DNA of 64,000 bases, from the NCBI GenBank assembly GCA_018340375.1, contig JAFFJZ010000102.1, forward strand, positions 1-64,000, in the 5' to 3' direction. Position numbers and translations under genes: made by a program. The notes beneath the pieces are model-generated. The model worked only from the letters and a program-made list of their open reading frames with translations, ran no database searches and had not been told where the DNA came from. Shown here in pieces: positions 9,842 through 21,561 of the stretch (the first letter of the stretch is position 1; each line of letters opens with the position of its first letter). Source of the DNA: Gonatopus flavifemur. Its lineage: Eukaryota > Arthropoda > Insecta > Hymenoptera > Dryinidae.

Positions 9842-12821
9842 CGATTTGATTTGATTTGATTTGATTTATTCTACGGGCTAAGACGCCCTTTAGGTACAAA
9901 AGTATGTAAACAATATCATGGCGGTTAACAAAAGAAAATTTTCAAATAAAGTACTAAAAAGTAAATTACAATAAGACACGGTGTAAATTACCACGAACCT
10001 CAAAGTATAGATATGGAATAATACATAAATTATAATCTCACACTCTTCTTAGAGAAAGCCTTCTGAGCCGATTTCTTAAAGATTGATACTGACCCCGAAA
10101 AGAAATCAAGATCATCTTTATATGAGTTTGCCAAGCAACAGATGCGGTTGACTGGATCAGAATAAAAATAATGTGAAGTGAACATCGGAATATTGAAAAG
10201 CGAAGGCTTTCGTAGAGTTCTAGATGGTACATTGAAGTTCAAAAGAGAGAGTAGTTCAGGACAGCTGATTTGACCATTAATGATTTTGAAAATGAAAACG
10301 AGATCGTCAACCAACCTACGAGCTTCAAGCGTGGTCATGTCAAACGATCTCATTAACGGTCCATAATCATGGCAGGACACGGCCATGGGAGTGAAATTTT
10401 TAAAAGCTAAGAAACGCAAAAACTTGTGCTGAACTCTCTCAATCAGTTCACAATATTTATCTTGGTGAGGCGACCAGATTTGGGACGCATATTCTAAATT
10501 AGGTCTGACAAGAGCGTTGTATAGTGCCAAGAGTGTTGAGGGTTCTTTGAAGTCTTTAGACATACGCTTCAGAAATCCGAGTTGCTTCATAGCCGTATTA
10601 ACCATATTTTGATAATGCATAGTGAAATTGAACTTAGAATCGATTATAGTTCCTAAATCATGCATACTCTGAACAACCTCTAAGCTAGACCCGTTCAATT
10701 CATATGAGAACATGACTGGTTGCATCTTACGCGAAAGTCTCATTACTTTACACTTCGATATATTCAGTTGCAGTTTATTCAAGGCACACCATGATTCCAA
10801 CCCATGCAAATCGGATTGTAATGCGATGACATCAGCGTATGATAAAATTCTCAAGAATAATTTCAAATCATCCGCGAAAAGTAAAAATTTGACATGCTTA
10901 AAATTGTCACCAATATCATCAATAAACAAAATAAATAGCGATGGGCCTAAATGCGACCCTTGCGGAACACCTGATTGTACATTGATAGACCTTGAGATGA
11001 AATTCTTAACCTTAACAGTTTGAGTTCTATTCGTAAGATAGCTTCTCATCCAATTAAGAATATTTCCACGGAAACCAAGGCGGTATAATTTAGATAAGAG
11101 AATATTATGATCTACAGTATCAAAGGCTTTTGTGAAATCAGTATAAACTGTATCTACCTGACCGTTATTATCCAAAACTCTTGATACATAGTTACAATAA
11201 ATAGCCAAGTTGGTGATAGTTGAACGACCAGGCATAAAACCATGTTGCATATCCGAAATGACGCCAGAAAACAGTGGAGATATTATATCAGTTACCAAGC
11301 TTTCAAATAGTTTGGGAATTGCACTTATGATAGATATTGGCCTGTAATTTTTCACATCTGCTCTGCAACCAGCCTTAAAAATCGGCGAGACCAAACTATT
11401 TTTCCAGCGGGTAGGAAAATGACCAGAAGATAAGGAGGCGTTGAAAAAAATCAACCACAGTGGTCGTGATAATATGTAGCTGCAGGATTTCAAAAACAAA
11501 GGGGGAATCCCATCATCGCCAGGACCCTTATTGATATCCAAAGAGTTGATTCCCATAAGCACCGTTCCAATGTTAATATAGAGATACCATTGTCGGATCG
11601 ACGAGAATTGACATAGTTCCAAAAGCCTTTGATACTATGAGGAATTTGCAATTCCGTTGAGCGAACATAATCATTATAACACTTATCCACTAATTTTTTA
11701 CATTGAGCACGCAAATCAGAGAAAACATGATAATCTTGTATCCGATTATATTTCTTATACATACAATGTGCTTCTTTCTTGGCACGTATCAGATCGATCA
11801 ACTGTTTAGAAAACCATCTAGGGTATTTGGAATCACGAGAATAATATTTAGGAACGTACAAATCAATTGCGTAATTCATAATCTCATACAAACACTCAAC
11901 CGCATCATCAATAGTCAAAACACTAAGTAATGAATCCCAAGGGATTTGATTGAAAAAATTTCGAATTGCAGTATAATCACCCAAATTGAAATTATAACGA
12001 AAAATATTATCTCGCGGAAGATAATTAATTAAAACCACATCCAGTATAGAAAGAAGAGGTGGATGATATTTATCACAGGTGAGAAGAGACTCAGCAGGTA
12101 ATGTTGTCACTACAGAACTGTCATTTGTCAATAACAGATCAAGCATAATACCAAAATCATTACATATATCATTCTTCAAGGATAAATTTGAGAAGTTAAA
12201 ATATTCACAGACAAATTGTATCGACTGCACTTCATTACATGTTGCACCGGGAATTATGTCACATGATAAATTTGCACTAGTTAAACGCCAAGAAGCATGT
12301 GGTAGATTATAATCACCATATAGATAAAAAGAGAGATCCTGATTGGCACTCAGAATAGCTTCCACACTCTTACAATGATCTTCATAAAGATGCGCAGATG
12401 ATGATGGCGGAATATAGACGGCTCCAAAAATCGATTCCGAAGAACCCATCCTAACTTTTATAAACAAACGTTCAACATTTGAGTGCTCATCGATTAATTC
12501 AGAACTCGGAATGCCATTTTTCACTGCTATCAAGACTCCTCCTCCCCTCTCACAATGACTAGTCAGTAGAGATCTATCCTTTCTGTATACAGTGTAACCG
12601 TGCAAGCCGATTTCCGTTGATAAAATTTTATCAGAAAGCCAAGTTTCCGATAAAATGATGATGTCATAGCGATCGACAGAGGCTGTGACTGCACAATGAA
12701 GTGCATTTAGTTTAGTACGAAGGCCGCGGACATTTCGATAGTACACTAAAGGGCGGGTTACAGGTTTTTTTGTGATGATGAGTGACGAGTCTTATTTATT
12801 GGAACAATTTTCGGTACACCA
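9842..12821 (-). mobile_element. Jockey/CR1-like LINE, 5'-truncated
   Basis: The minus-strand 3' end is a short tandem tail of AAATC units (9842-9870), and coding for an APE endonuclease and reverse transcriptase lies upstream. The insertion interrupts the 144-bp repeat: the uninterrupted sequence, GAACGTTTTGGAAAAAGTG, is readable in the mirrored arm near 14620-14640. The 5' end is only about 75 bases beyond the endonuclease start, so ORF1 is absent. Confidence 0.88.
10030..12746 (-). pseudogene. LINE ORF2: APE endonuclease and reverse transcriptase, frameshifted
   Basis: From 12746 the endonuclease begins YYRNVRGLRTKL, with ILSETWL and GDYNLPHASW motifs, and its frame runs to 11490. The reverse transcriptase is in another frame (open to 10030), with INKGPGDDGIPP, motif A YTDFTKAFDTVDH, SGVPQGSHLGPSLF and the catalytic FADD (LLFADDLKLF). 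Compared with the sister LINE at 42.9-47 kb, the linker of perhaps 80 residues between WNYVNSRRSD and the RT start is missing, and the frame changes there (11490-11622). An internal deletion plus frameshift is the simplest reading; the product would not be a functional polyprotein. The element would have acted by target-primed reverse transcription. Confidence 0.85.
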
Positions 12822-13380
12822 TTTTTGAAAAAGTGTACTTGCAAATTCCATCAATTCCTGTGACGAATTGATGAAAAAATTTCAAAAATTTGTGTCCATT
12901 GAATAAAGACCGATCGATTCGAAATTTAATGGAATGAAAAATTAAATCACTTCGGGGGAACGTTTTTAAGAAAGTATACTTGCAAATTCCATCACACCCT
13001 TTGACGAATTGATAAAAAAATTTCGAAACTTTGTCTCCGTGGAATATAGACTGATCGATTCGAAATCTTCTGAAAAGAAAAACAATGAATATCACTTCGA
13101 AGGAACGTTTTTAAAAGAGTGTACTTGCAAATTCCATCAATTCCTGTGACAAATTGATGGAAAAAATTCGGAAACTTGTGTCCATCGAATAAAGACCGAT
13201 CGATCCGCAATCTACTGAAATGGAAAATGAAATCACTTCGGAGGAATGTTTTTGAAAAAGTATACTTGCAAATTCCATCAAACCCTTTGACGGATTGATA
13301 AAAAAATTTCGAAACTTTGTCTCCGTGGAATATAGACCGATCGATTCTGAATCTCCTCACGGAGAGCAATGGATTCTAAG
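12822..13380 (-). repeat. 144-bp tandem repeats, left array of inner foldback
   Basis: Four units of about 143-146 bp each contain GTACTTGCAAATTCCATCA and AGACCGATCGATTC. The starting fragment is at 9790-9841, before the LINE. They are mirrored at 13955-14695 and three units recur at 33650-34090. The unit length near 144 keeps one reading frame open over several repeats (FRIDRSIFHGDKVSKFFYQ), but I see no start, signal or known domain. Confidence 0.85.
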
Positions 13381-13399
13381 GAGTATGACAAATATCATG

Positions 13400-13950
13400 A
13401 AGGCTGGAATATTTGATAATATATTCTCGAGTATGAGGACAAGTATCTAGATTATAAGTGTTATAAGTACAAGTATCCATTTTCGATGAAGGTGCTCGTT
13501 TTGGGGTAGATGGTACAGTCAACCAGTGATATATCAGTATAATAACAGCAAGGAAAAAAAGTTAGTTCCTATTATAATGTCAGATTATTACAATTAATAT
13601 CTTCAGTTGCTTGAATCAAGGGAAGAATAATATGAAATCGGAAAAAAAAGTTATTCCTCAGGACATGAACCCGCCAAGATAACACACGAAGAATTCTTTT
13701 TCAAGAGAGAGAATAGAACTCTTCAAGAACTAATGAATTCATATAGAGCTCTGGAGGTGTTCAATCTGTCGGACATTAACAGACTCTTTGAGAATATCGG
13801 AAGTATTGTTTGAGTACTCTCAAAGAACTTGTTAATGTCCGACAGATTGAACACCTCCAGAGCTCGATATGAATTCACTAGTTCGAAAAGAATTCTTGAA
13901 GATAAGCCTTGATGATATTTGTCATACTCCTCAGAATCCATTGCTCTCCG
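13400..13950. repeat. Central spacer and hairpin of inner foldback
   Basis: An inverted repeat at about 13744-13866 (GCTCTGGAGGTGTTCAATCT with its complement, loop near 13805) and outer pairs CTCCTCAGAATCCATTGCTC / GAGCAATGGATTCTAAGGAG mark the foldback centre. A copy with a longer, nearly complete stem is at 34190-34815. Confidence 0.75.
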
Positions 13951-13954
13951 TCAG

Positions 13955-14695
13955 GAGGTTCAGAATCGATCGGTCTATATTCCACGGAGACAAAGTTTCG
14001 AAATTTTTTTATCGATTCGTCAAAGGGTTTGATGGAATTTGCAAGTATACTTTTTTAAAAACATTCCTTCGAAGTGATTTCATTTTTCATTTCAGTAGAT
14101 TGCGAATCGATCGGTCTTTATTCGATGGACACAAGTTTCTGAAATTTTTTCCATCAATTTGTCACAGGAATTGATGGAATTTGCAAGTACACTCTTTTAA
14201 AAACGTTCCTTCGAAGTGATATTCATCGTTTTTCTTTTCAGAAGATTTCGAATCGATCGGTCTTTATTCGATGGACACAAGTTTCTGAAATTTTTTCCAT
14301 CAATTTGTCACAGGAATTGATGGAATTTGCAAGCACACTCTTTTAAAAACGTTCCTTCGAAGTGATGTTCATCGTTTTTCTTTTCAGAGGATTTCGAATC
14401 GATCGGTCTATATTCCACGGAGACAAAGTTTCGAAATCTTTTTATCAATTCGTCAAAGGGTGTGATGGAATTTGCAAGTATACTTTCTCAAAAACGTTCC
14501 TCCGAAGTGATTTAATTTTTCATTTCATTAGATTTCGAATCGATCGGTCTTTATTCAATGGACACAAATTTTTGAAATTTTTTCATCAATTCGTCACAGG
14601 AATTGATGGAATTTGCAAGTACACTTTTTCCAAAACGTTCCTCTGAAGTGCTATTCATTTCTCATTTCAGAAGATTCTGCATCGATCGGTCTACA
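13955..14695 (+). repeat. 144-bp tandem repeats, right array of inner foldback
   Basis: Five units of about 144 bp are the inverted counterpart of 12822-13380. Alternate units differ slightly (TATTCCACGGAGACAAAG versus TATTCGATGGACACAAGT), which suggests a higher-order dimer. Confidence 0.85.
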
Positions 14696-14730
14696 CAGTA
14701 AAAGAAAATTCCGTCATTGTGTAAAAAAGA

Positions 14731-14869
14731 AGTACGTGTCAGAATTCAAGTGTTGAATATTCAACTACGTGTCAAAATTCAAGTGTTGAATATTTAACTA
14801 CGTGTCAAAATTCAAGTGTTGAATATTTAACTACGTGTTAAAATTCAAGTGTTGAATATTTAACACTTT
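14731..14869. repeat. ~37-bp tandem repeats, inner foldback right arm
   Basis: Four units mirror 9607-9744, with TTCAAGTGTTGAATATT in each. Confidence 0.85.
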
Positions 14870-15212
14870 TGTGTGTTCATTTAACACACCGATCAAATGC
14901 TGTTCGATCGATTCATTTTCAACACATTAAAATGTTATTCGAGTTCAAATTAACACTTTGTGAGTGTCACTCTGGAATCAACACGCGTTGAGTGTGAAGA
15001 AAAATGGTTAACATTCGCTTACTGTGTATTTCTCATGGACACGAATATTTGGGAAATTTCCAATCGACTCGAACCTGTACTTGGTCGAATCCGCAAGTTT
15101 ATTCTGAAAGATCAGGATTATTGATAACATGACGATGTAATGACATAAAAAATAATAATCGGATGTGAAATTTAATCACTCACCAGAGAGATGACAAAAA
15201 AAATGAAATGTC

Positions 15213-15282
15213 TCCACACAGAATCGAACCCGACCGTTCTTTCGCAAGAACCATGTCTTTTGCCGCCAGGCTATAGGGTCTT
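15213..15282 (-). repeat. tRNA-like module in inner foldback right arm
   Basis: This is the inverted copy of 9192-9260 with near-perfect identity, reading GGTCGGGTTCGATTC (B-box-like) on the minus strand. Confidence 0.45.
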
Positions 15283-16287
15283 GTAATATTTCGATCCACA
15301 TATTACATCTATGAAGTAATGCAGGGAAGGAAAGAGACTGATAGTGCGTGGAATGATGAAATATCAATTCGAATACTCAAATCCAATTATTCAGTCCATT
15401 GAAAATAATTTGCACTCAATCAATTGAATATTCAGTCTTATTATTTTGATGTTGATCAACACCTAATAATCGATGTTGATTTGATTATCCTCATTGGAAT
15501 ATCATAGTGATCTCTGGAAATTAATTTATCAGGGAAAATTATGGAATTCACCGCAGGACATTTATCATAGATCCCCAAACCATCTTAGAATTTTTCAACC
15601 ATCGATTGATTGACAATTCTAATGAAATTCATTGAAAAATCATCAAGATTTAAAATAATGATTAGAAATGCGTAACTATTGGAAAATTTTTATACAATAC
15701 ATATAGGAGTTCTTGAAAGCTTCATAATCAGTCATGAGAATAACCAATAATCTTATAAAATTTATGGAAAATAAATAATAATTGAAAAATTATTTACTTA
15801 TATTCGATTTTAATTCAATTAAATGATGCTATGCGTCGAATCTATATTTCATCGTGATAATTTAATAATCAGTATTGAACTGGCTCTTTAATTGAAAAAA
15901 AAACGAAAAAAATATCAAAGGGCCCCGGCCGAGAATTGCCCGGGGTGCCGGGTGAGTCAGTTCGATACCGATTATAATAAAATTGTCGCTTGGAAAAAAA
16001 AAAGCGGTGAAACTTTCCGGTAAGTCGACCGCGTGGGCTTCAAACTTTTTCCGATCTTGCACGGAGTTAGCCGATCGTAAAACATATTGAGAAGACAAAG
16101 ACCGACGGATAGTTGGTTCTCTCTCGATTGTCCGAGCTGACTCGAAGTGAACCGACCGGTTCCGAATCACATGAATACGGGTTTCAATGTGTGCGTACAC
16201 CCGGCTGGAATGGTGGGGACGAGAAATGGTCAGATGGAGAGGGTAAATCGACTCGGTCGACCAAATGCTGGCATCACTGCCTCAAGG

Positions 16288-17676
16288 TTCACTTATGAAT
16301 GTCCTGTTCCAAAATCCATAATGGCTCATAGTAAGAACATTTTTTTGACTTGCTATGCAACTTCAACCAGGGGAGGTAATTACTCAGCAGAGACAGTAAT
16401 TGAATTTTCTCTGGAGAGGTATTAGAGAATATTAGTATATTAAGAAAACAATGTTCCACAACTTCATTCTTCTTTCATGGAGTAACAAAGATATATTATT
16501 CCTACAATAAAAAATTTGTATAAACTAAAATAACCTGGGACTTCGTAGGAATGAATTTTCATGCGGATAAATAGTAGGTATCCACAAAACTTCAGTCGAT
16601 GAAGAAATTGACTGATTTATTGGGACCGCAATGAGTTTTCTATACTCTGATTACCATGAACTATTGGCACAATAGATACTTACCAGACATTTATTATCAA
16701 AAATTACTCCAAAGGAACTGTATTGAACTACACATGGAATGATAAATAATTAGACTTGAACGAATTATTATTAGAGAAACCTCATTGTGGTCCCAATATA
16801 TCAGTCAATTTCTTCATCGACTAAAGTGTTGTGGATACCTATTACTGATTTGCAGGGAATTTATTCCAACAATATGCCTGGTTATTTTAGTTCATACAGA
16901 TTTGTCATTGAAGAAATAACATCTCTTTATTTCACTTGCTGGTTACCCGAACAATCATTGCATGTGTACAAAAGTTATGATGATAGTACATTTTTTCATG
17001 AAATGCAACTTTGTATCTTCGTCACTCTATGAAAGAAAAATAAAGTTTTGGAACATTGTTTTCTTGATATACTAATATTCTCAAATACTTTCCCAGAAAA
17101 CATTCAATTACTATCCCTGCTGAGTGATTACCTAATCTATGGACACTGATCAAGTATTCGTTGGCAAATTATTTCAAAATACAACACTCGATGAATGTAA
17201 TAGATTACCCTAGTTAAAGTCTCTTAGCAATTCATGAGAAAATGTTCTTGATAAGCTTGTGAATATATATTTATACGTATTCATGATGCATCATCAGCAC
17301 AGATTCATAGGACTTCAAGGTTTACTTATGAATGTCCTGTTGCAAAATCCATAATCGTTCATAGTAAGAGCATTTTTTTATGACTTGCTATGCGACTTTA
17401 ACCAGGGGAGGTAATTACTCAGCAGAGACAGTAATTGAATTTTGTCTGGAAAGGTATTAGAGATTATTAGTATATTAAGAAAACAATGTTCCACAACTTT
17501 ATTCTTCTTTAATAGAGTGACGAAGATACAAAGTTGCATTTTATGAAAGAAAGTACTATCATCATAACTGTTGTACCCATGCAATGATTTTTCGGGTAAC
17601 CAGCAAGTGAAATAGAGAGATGTCATTTTTAAAATAACTAGGCACTTTGTGGAATAAATTCCCTGCGAATAAGTAG
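16288..17676. repeat. Secondary palindrome in outer foldback right arm
   Basis: About 16310-16480 is repeated at 17325-17510 in the same orientation, while 16790-17320 is the inverted counterpart of 17676-17330 and of 16690-16450. The outer right arm therefore contains its own palindrome of about 1.4 kb, centred near 16740, made of the sequence seen once at 7640-8190. It probably arose by template switching or rearrangement during replication of the foldback. Confidence 0.65.
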
Positions 17677-17678
17677 TA

Positions 17679-20600
17679 CCCTGGTTAAAAAATCTAAAGA
17701 AACCTAAGTATTTTTGAAGTAAATGTTTTCAAATTATTTAGGATCTGTTTAGACTACTTAGGAACCGAGATTTGACACAAGTAGAGAGTTTCCAATCACT
17801 TAGGATTCTTTTCCGACTCACAGTTGATTCCGCCGGCTTCCGCACTACACACGTAGGCAGTTTAGGTTTACTTAGGTATTATTTGGACTATACTGTGATT
17901 CCATTTATTTCCGGGTGGAAGTAAAAAACCTGTTTCCGTACACTTCCACTCTATTTGCGAACCAATAAGTTTAGGAACGGTTATGAATGCTGTGCACATA
18001 ATGTCTTCCTATCACTTGGGAACATTTTAGGTTCCAATCTGCTTCCGTTCACTTATGAAAAATCGGAAATGAAGTTTTGAAAAGTGTTTACGTATACTGT
18101 AAATTAATTCACTTCCGCGACTTTACGCTGAGACCTGAAGAGAATACTTCGGTTTATTTATGCTTTGTTTCCGCACCGATGAACTTGGGAGGAGTTATGA
18201 ATAAAATGCATATAATGTCTTCCTATTACTCGGGAACATTTTAGGTTCCCATCTGCTTCCGTTCACTTGTGAAAAATCGGAAATGAAATTTTGAATAGTG
18301 TTTACGCGGTGTTTTGAATAGTGTTTAGCGAGCGGGAGAAATTTGTTTCATCAAAACTTGAAATGCACCTAAGTGAATTGATCAATGAAATACTGAAACA
18401 ATCGGAAAACCGTTGATTGCCTTTATCCAGAAGTAACTCCTGAATCGAAGGTTTAGTTTCAGTTATGAAATTTCCGAGACAAAAACTCCTGGTAAGTCGG
18501 AAGTAGTCGTAACAAAATTTTTTGTTTAGTTTTTTTGACCAGGGCTAAATATTTTTGAAGTAGATGTTTTCAAATCACTTAGGATCTCTTCCGAGTACTT
18601 CCGAACGAGGATTTTACACATGTAGGGAGTTTCTACTTGGGATTTTCTTCCACATGATAATTGATTCCGCCGATTTCCGCAATCCACACGTAGAGAGTTT
18701 CGGTTTACTTACGTATGACTTGCACTAAACTAGGGTTCCGTTCATTTCCGATTTATTTTCGCACGGATATATTTGGGCGTAGTTAAGTTTACTGACCGCG
18801 GCTTCTAATTACTTAGTTGTATCTTAGGTTCCAATCTGTTCAGGTGTACTTATGAAAAATCGGAAAGAAAATTTTGACAAATGTTAACGGTGTCATGTGA
18901 CCTGATTCCTGGTCAAAAAGACTGAACAAACCTAAACAAAAAAAATTTTTTACGGCTACTTCCGACTTACTAGGTGTTTTTATCTCGGAAATTTCATAAC
19001 TAAAACTAAACCTTTGATTGAGGAGTTACTTCCGGATGAAGGCAATCAACGGTTTTCCGATTGTTTCAGTATTTCATTGATCAATTCACTTAGGTGCATT
19101 TCAAGTTTTGATGAAACAAATTTCTCCGCTCGCTAAACACTATTCAAAACACCGCGTAAACACTATTCAAAATTTCATTTCCGATTTTTCACAAGTGAAC
19201 GGAAACAGATGGGAACCTAAAATGTTCCCAAGTAATAGGAAGACATTATATGCACATTATTCATAACTCCTCCCAAGTTCATCGGTGCGGAAACAAAGCA
19301 TAAATAAACCGAGGTATCCTCTTTAGGTCTCAGCGTAAAGTCGCGGAAGTGAATTAGTTCACAGTATGCGTACACATTTGTCGAAATTTCATTTCCGATT
19401 TTTCATAAGTGAACGAAAGCAGATGGGAACCTAAAATGTTCCCAAGTGATAGGAAGACATTATATGCATTTTATTCATAACTGCTCCCAAGTTCATCAGT
19501 GCGGAAACAAAGCATAAATAAACCGAAGTATTCTCTTTAGGTCTCAGCGTAAAGTCGCGGAAGTGAATTCATTCACAGTATACGTAAACACTTTTCAAAA
19601 TTTCATTTCTGATTTTTCATAAGTGAACGGAAGTAGATTAGAACCTCAAATACTCCCAAGTAATAGAAAAACAGTATGTGCATATTATTCATAACTTCTT
19701 CCAAGTTCATCGAGCCGGAAACAAAGCGTCAGTAAACCGAAGTATTCTATTTAGGTCTCAGCGTAAAGTCGCGGAAGTGAATTAATTCACAGTATGCGTA
19801 AACACTTTTCAAAATTTCATTTCCGATTTTTCATAAGTACACCTAAACAGATTGGAACCTAAGATGTATCTAAGTAATAAGAAATCATCCACGCGGTCAG
19901 TAAACGTAAGTACCTCCAAGTATATTTGTGCGGAAATAGATCGGAAATACATGGAAACTGTGTTTTTAGGTCTGAACGGAAGTCCGCGGAAGTTGATCAG
20001 GTCATATGACACCGCGTAAACATTTCTCATAATTCCATTTCCGATTTTTCATAAATAAACCTAAACAAATTGGTACCTAAGATGTACCTAAGTAATTGGA
20101 GGTCATTTACGCGGTCCATAAACGTAACTACTCCCGAGTATATTCGTGCGGAAATAAATCGGAAATGCATGGAAACAGTTTTCTTGCATCTACACGGAAA
20201 TGAACCGAAACAGAATCACGCATGCGTGATCAAACTTCCGATCAGCTGTACAATATCTGAGACAATATTTGCCCTTGGAGCAGCGTGTTAGGATAGCTTA
20301 GAGGTTAAGTAGGTAGGTCTTATAGGTAGATAGGTTCGGTAAGAGTTCAAATCCCCTTTAGGTAGGAATGAATTTATTCTCATTTCCAAGTGGAATGCAA
20401 CAATTTGTGTGTCCACAAATTCACAAAATGTATCGAGTGTTTGAATTAATTTTCATTTTTATTTTTACTCCAGTTATTGGTAAATCCGATGTTGAATTTC
20501 AAATAAATTATTTTTCCAAATGCGGAACGAAACCTAAAAAATCCAGTTCTTCAATTGCGGAAGTGAGCGGAAAAAATTTGTTTCATCAAAACTTGAAATG

Positions 20601-20790
20601 CACCTAAGTGAATTGATCAATGAAATACTGAAACAATCGGAAAGCCGTTGATTGCCTTTATCCGGAAGTAACTCCTAAATCAAAGATTTAGTTTTAGTTA
20701 TGAAATTTCCGAGACAAAAACACCTAGTACGTCGGAAGTAGTCATAAAAAAAATTTTTTGTTTAGGTTTGTTTAGTTTTTTTGACCAGGG
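17679..20790. mobile_element. TA-flanked composite palindromic element (CCCTGG termini), 3.1 kb
   Basis: The ends are CCCTGGTTAAAAAA and, inverted, CCCTGGTCAAAAAAA, flanked by TA on both sides (17677-17678, 20791-20792). The empty site is readable in the other arm near 7741. Internally the unit is repeated: a complete terminus pair exists at 17679-18543, another terminus (CCTGGTCAAAAAGACTG) at about 18908, and blocks such as TTCATTTCCGATTTTTCA recur five times in the right half. Non-coding, non-autonomous; the TA duplication suggests mobilisation by a Tc1/mariner-type transposase. Confidence 0.75.
20281..20365 (+). repeat. tRNA-like (SINE head-like) segment
   Basis: TAGCTTAGAGGTTAAG (A-box-like) and GAGTTCAAATCCCC (B-box-like) are about 50 bases apart, inside the TA-flanked element. 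Spacing fits a tRNA-derived promoter, but no cloverleaf or clear SINE body is seen. Confidence 0.35.
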
Positions 20791-21551
20791 TAGACATCCA
20801 CAAAACTTTATTCGATAGAGAAATTGACTGATATATTGGGAGCGCAGTGAGTTTTCTCTACTCTGATTATCGTGAACTACTGGTACGATAGATACTTCAC
20901 GAAGATTTATTGTCAAAAATTACTTCAAAAATTTGTCATAATAGGTCATTCGATTCGAAATCACATCAAATAAGGAATCAACTGTACTCTAGAAGTACTT
21001 TGTTCCAAATTTCACTTTTCATGTATATCGATAAAGTGTAAATCGTTCATTGGAACCAATTTTCAATTGAACATGGGAAAATCTCATGCACTCTATTGAA
21101 TTGAATATACCTATCGAGTATCCTCTTGAAAAATATGAAAATACATGTTTCAGTTTTTTCTCATGAAAAAGTGATTCAAACTTCATGAATACTTCCATAT
21201 ATGCTCAGTTCGCATTCGGATACGCGATATTCAAACCGTATTCTACTTTGTTTTTGGGGATAATTTGATTTTAAGAAGAACAATTCATCATTTGAACCAA
21301 TTAATGATTTTTTCAATGTCAATGAAAATTACATTTTTCATTCATACTTATCCTCATGATACGAATTCGTATCGGAATGTATCAAACCATTTCTGCAAAT
21401 TTTCAAATATCTAATATGGTCACGTGATATACTTCATATATATATGTATAAATATACATATATATATTACTCATAGTTCCGAGACAACTCCCTGGCGGCG
21501 CTGAAACTCGTGTTTTGTCTTCACCATTATACCTTTGCCTTGGGTACCCTG

Positions 21552-21561
21552 CCGAACACTG
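21552..21561. repeat. Displaced right terminus of the hAT at 828
   Basis: CCGAACACTG is the last 10 bases of the hAT right terminus (minus strand CAGTGTTCGG). Its first 8 bases are also the duplicated target of the outer foldback, which shows that the foldback inserted into the hAT terminus. Confidence 0.7.

Larger units (their letters stand above)
8194..16279. mobile_element. Inner hAT-like foldback element nested in the outer one
   Basis: The left terminus is CAGTGATGCCAGCATTTGG and the right is its exact reverse complement. The flanking 8-mers are CTTCAAGG (8186-8193) and CCTCAAGG (16280-16287), 7 of 8 identical. A paralogous outer-arm sequence at about 17296-17335 reads straight through the joint (CTTCAAGG then TTTACTTATGAATGTCC) and acts as an empty site. 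The arms 8194-9841 and 14640-16279 are near-identical inverted copies of about 1.6 kb, followed inward by 144-bp tandem repeats and a central hairpin. The LINE at 9842-12821 interrupts the left side. The GC-rich block at 8515-8560 (mirrored at 15920-15960) contrasts with the AT-rich surroundings. No convincing protein is encoded. Confidence 0.88.
4384..21551. mobile_element. Giant hAT-like foldback element (outer), 17.2 kb with nested insertions
   Basis: The left end reads CAGGGTACCCAAGG and the right end is its reverse complement, CCTTGGGTACCCTG. The flanks are perfect 8-bp duplications, CCGAACAC at 4376-4383 and at 21552-21559. A CAG-type terminus with an 8-bp duplication is the hAT signature. 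The arms are long imperfect inverted repeats: 4384-4750 pairs with 21551-21200; 5216-5297 plus 7330-7745 pair with 21280-20793; 7745-8010 pairs with 17676-17420. Subtracting the mariner (5298-7329), the inner foldback (8194-16279) and the TA-flanked element (17679-20790), about 3.9 kb of foldback sequence remains. No transposase is encoded, so it is non-autonomous. Confidence 0.8.
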
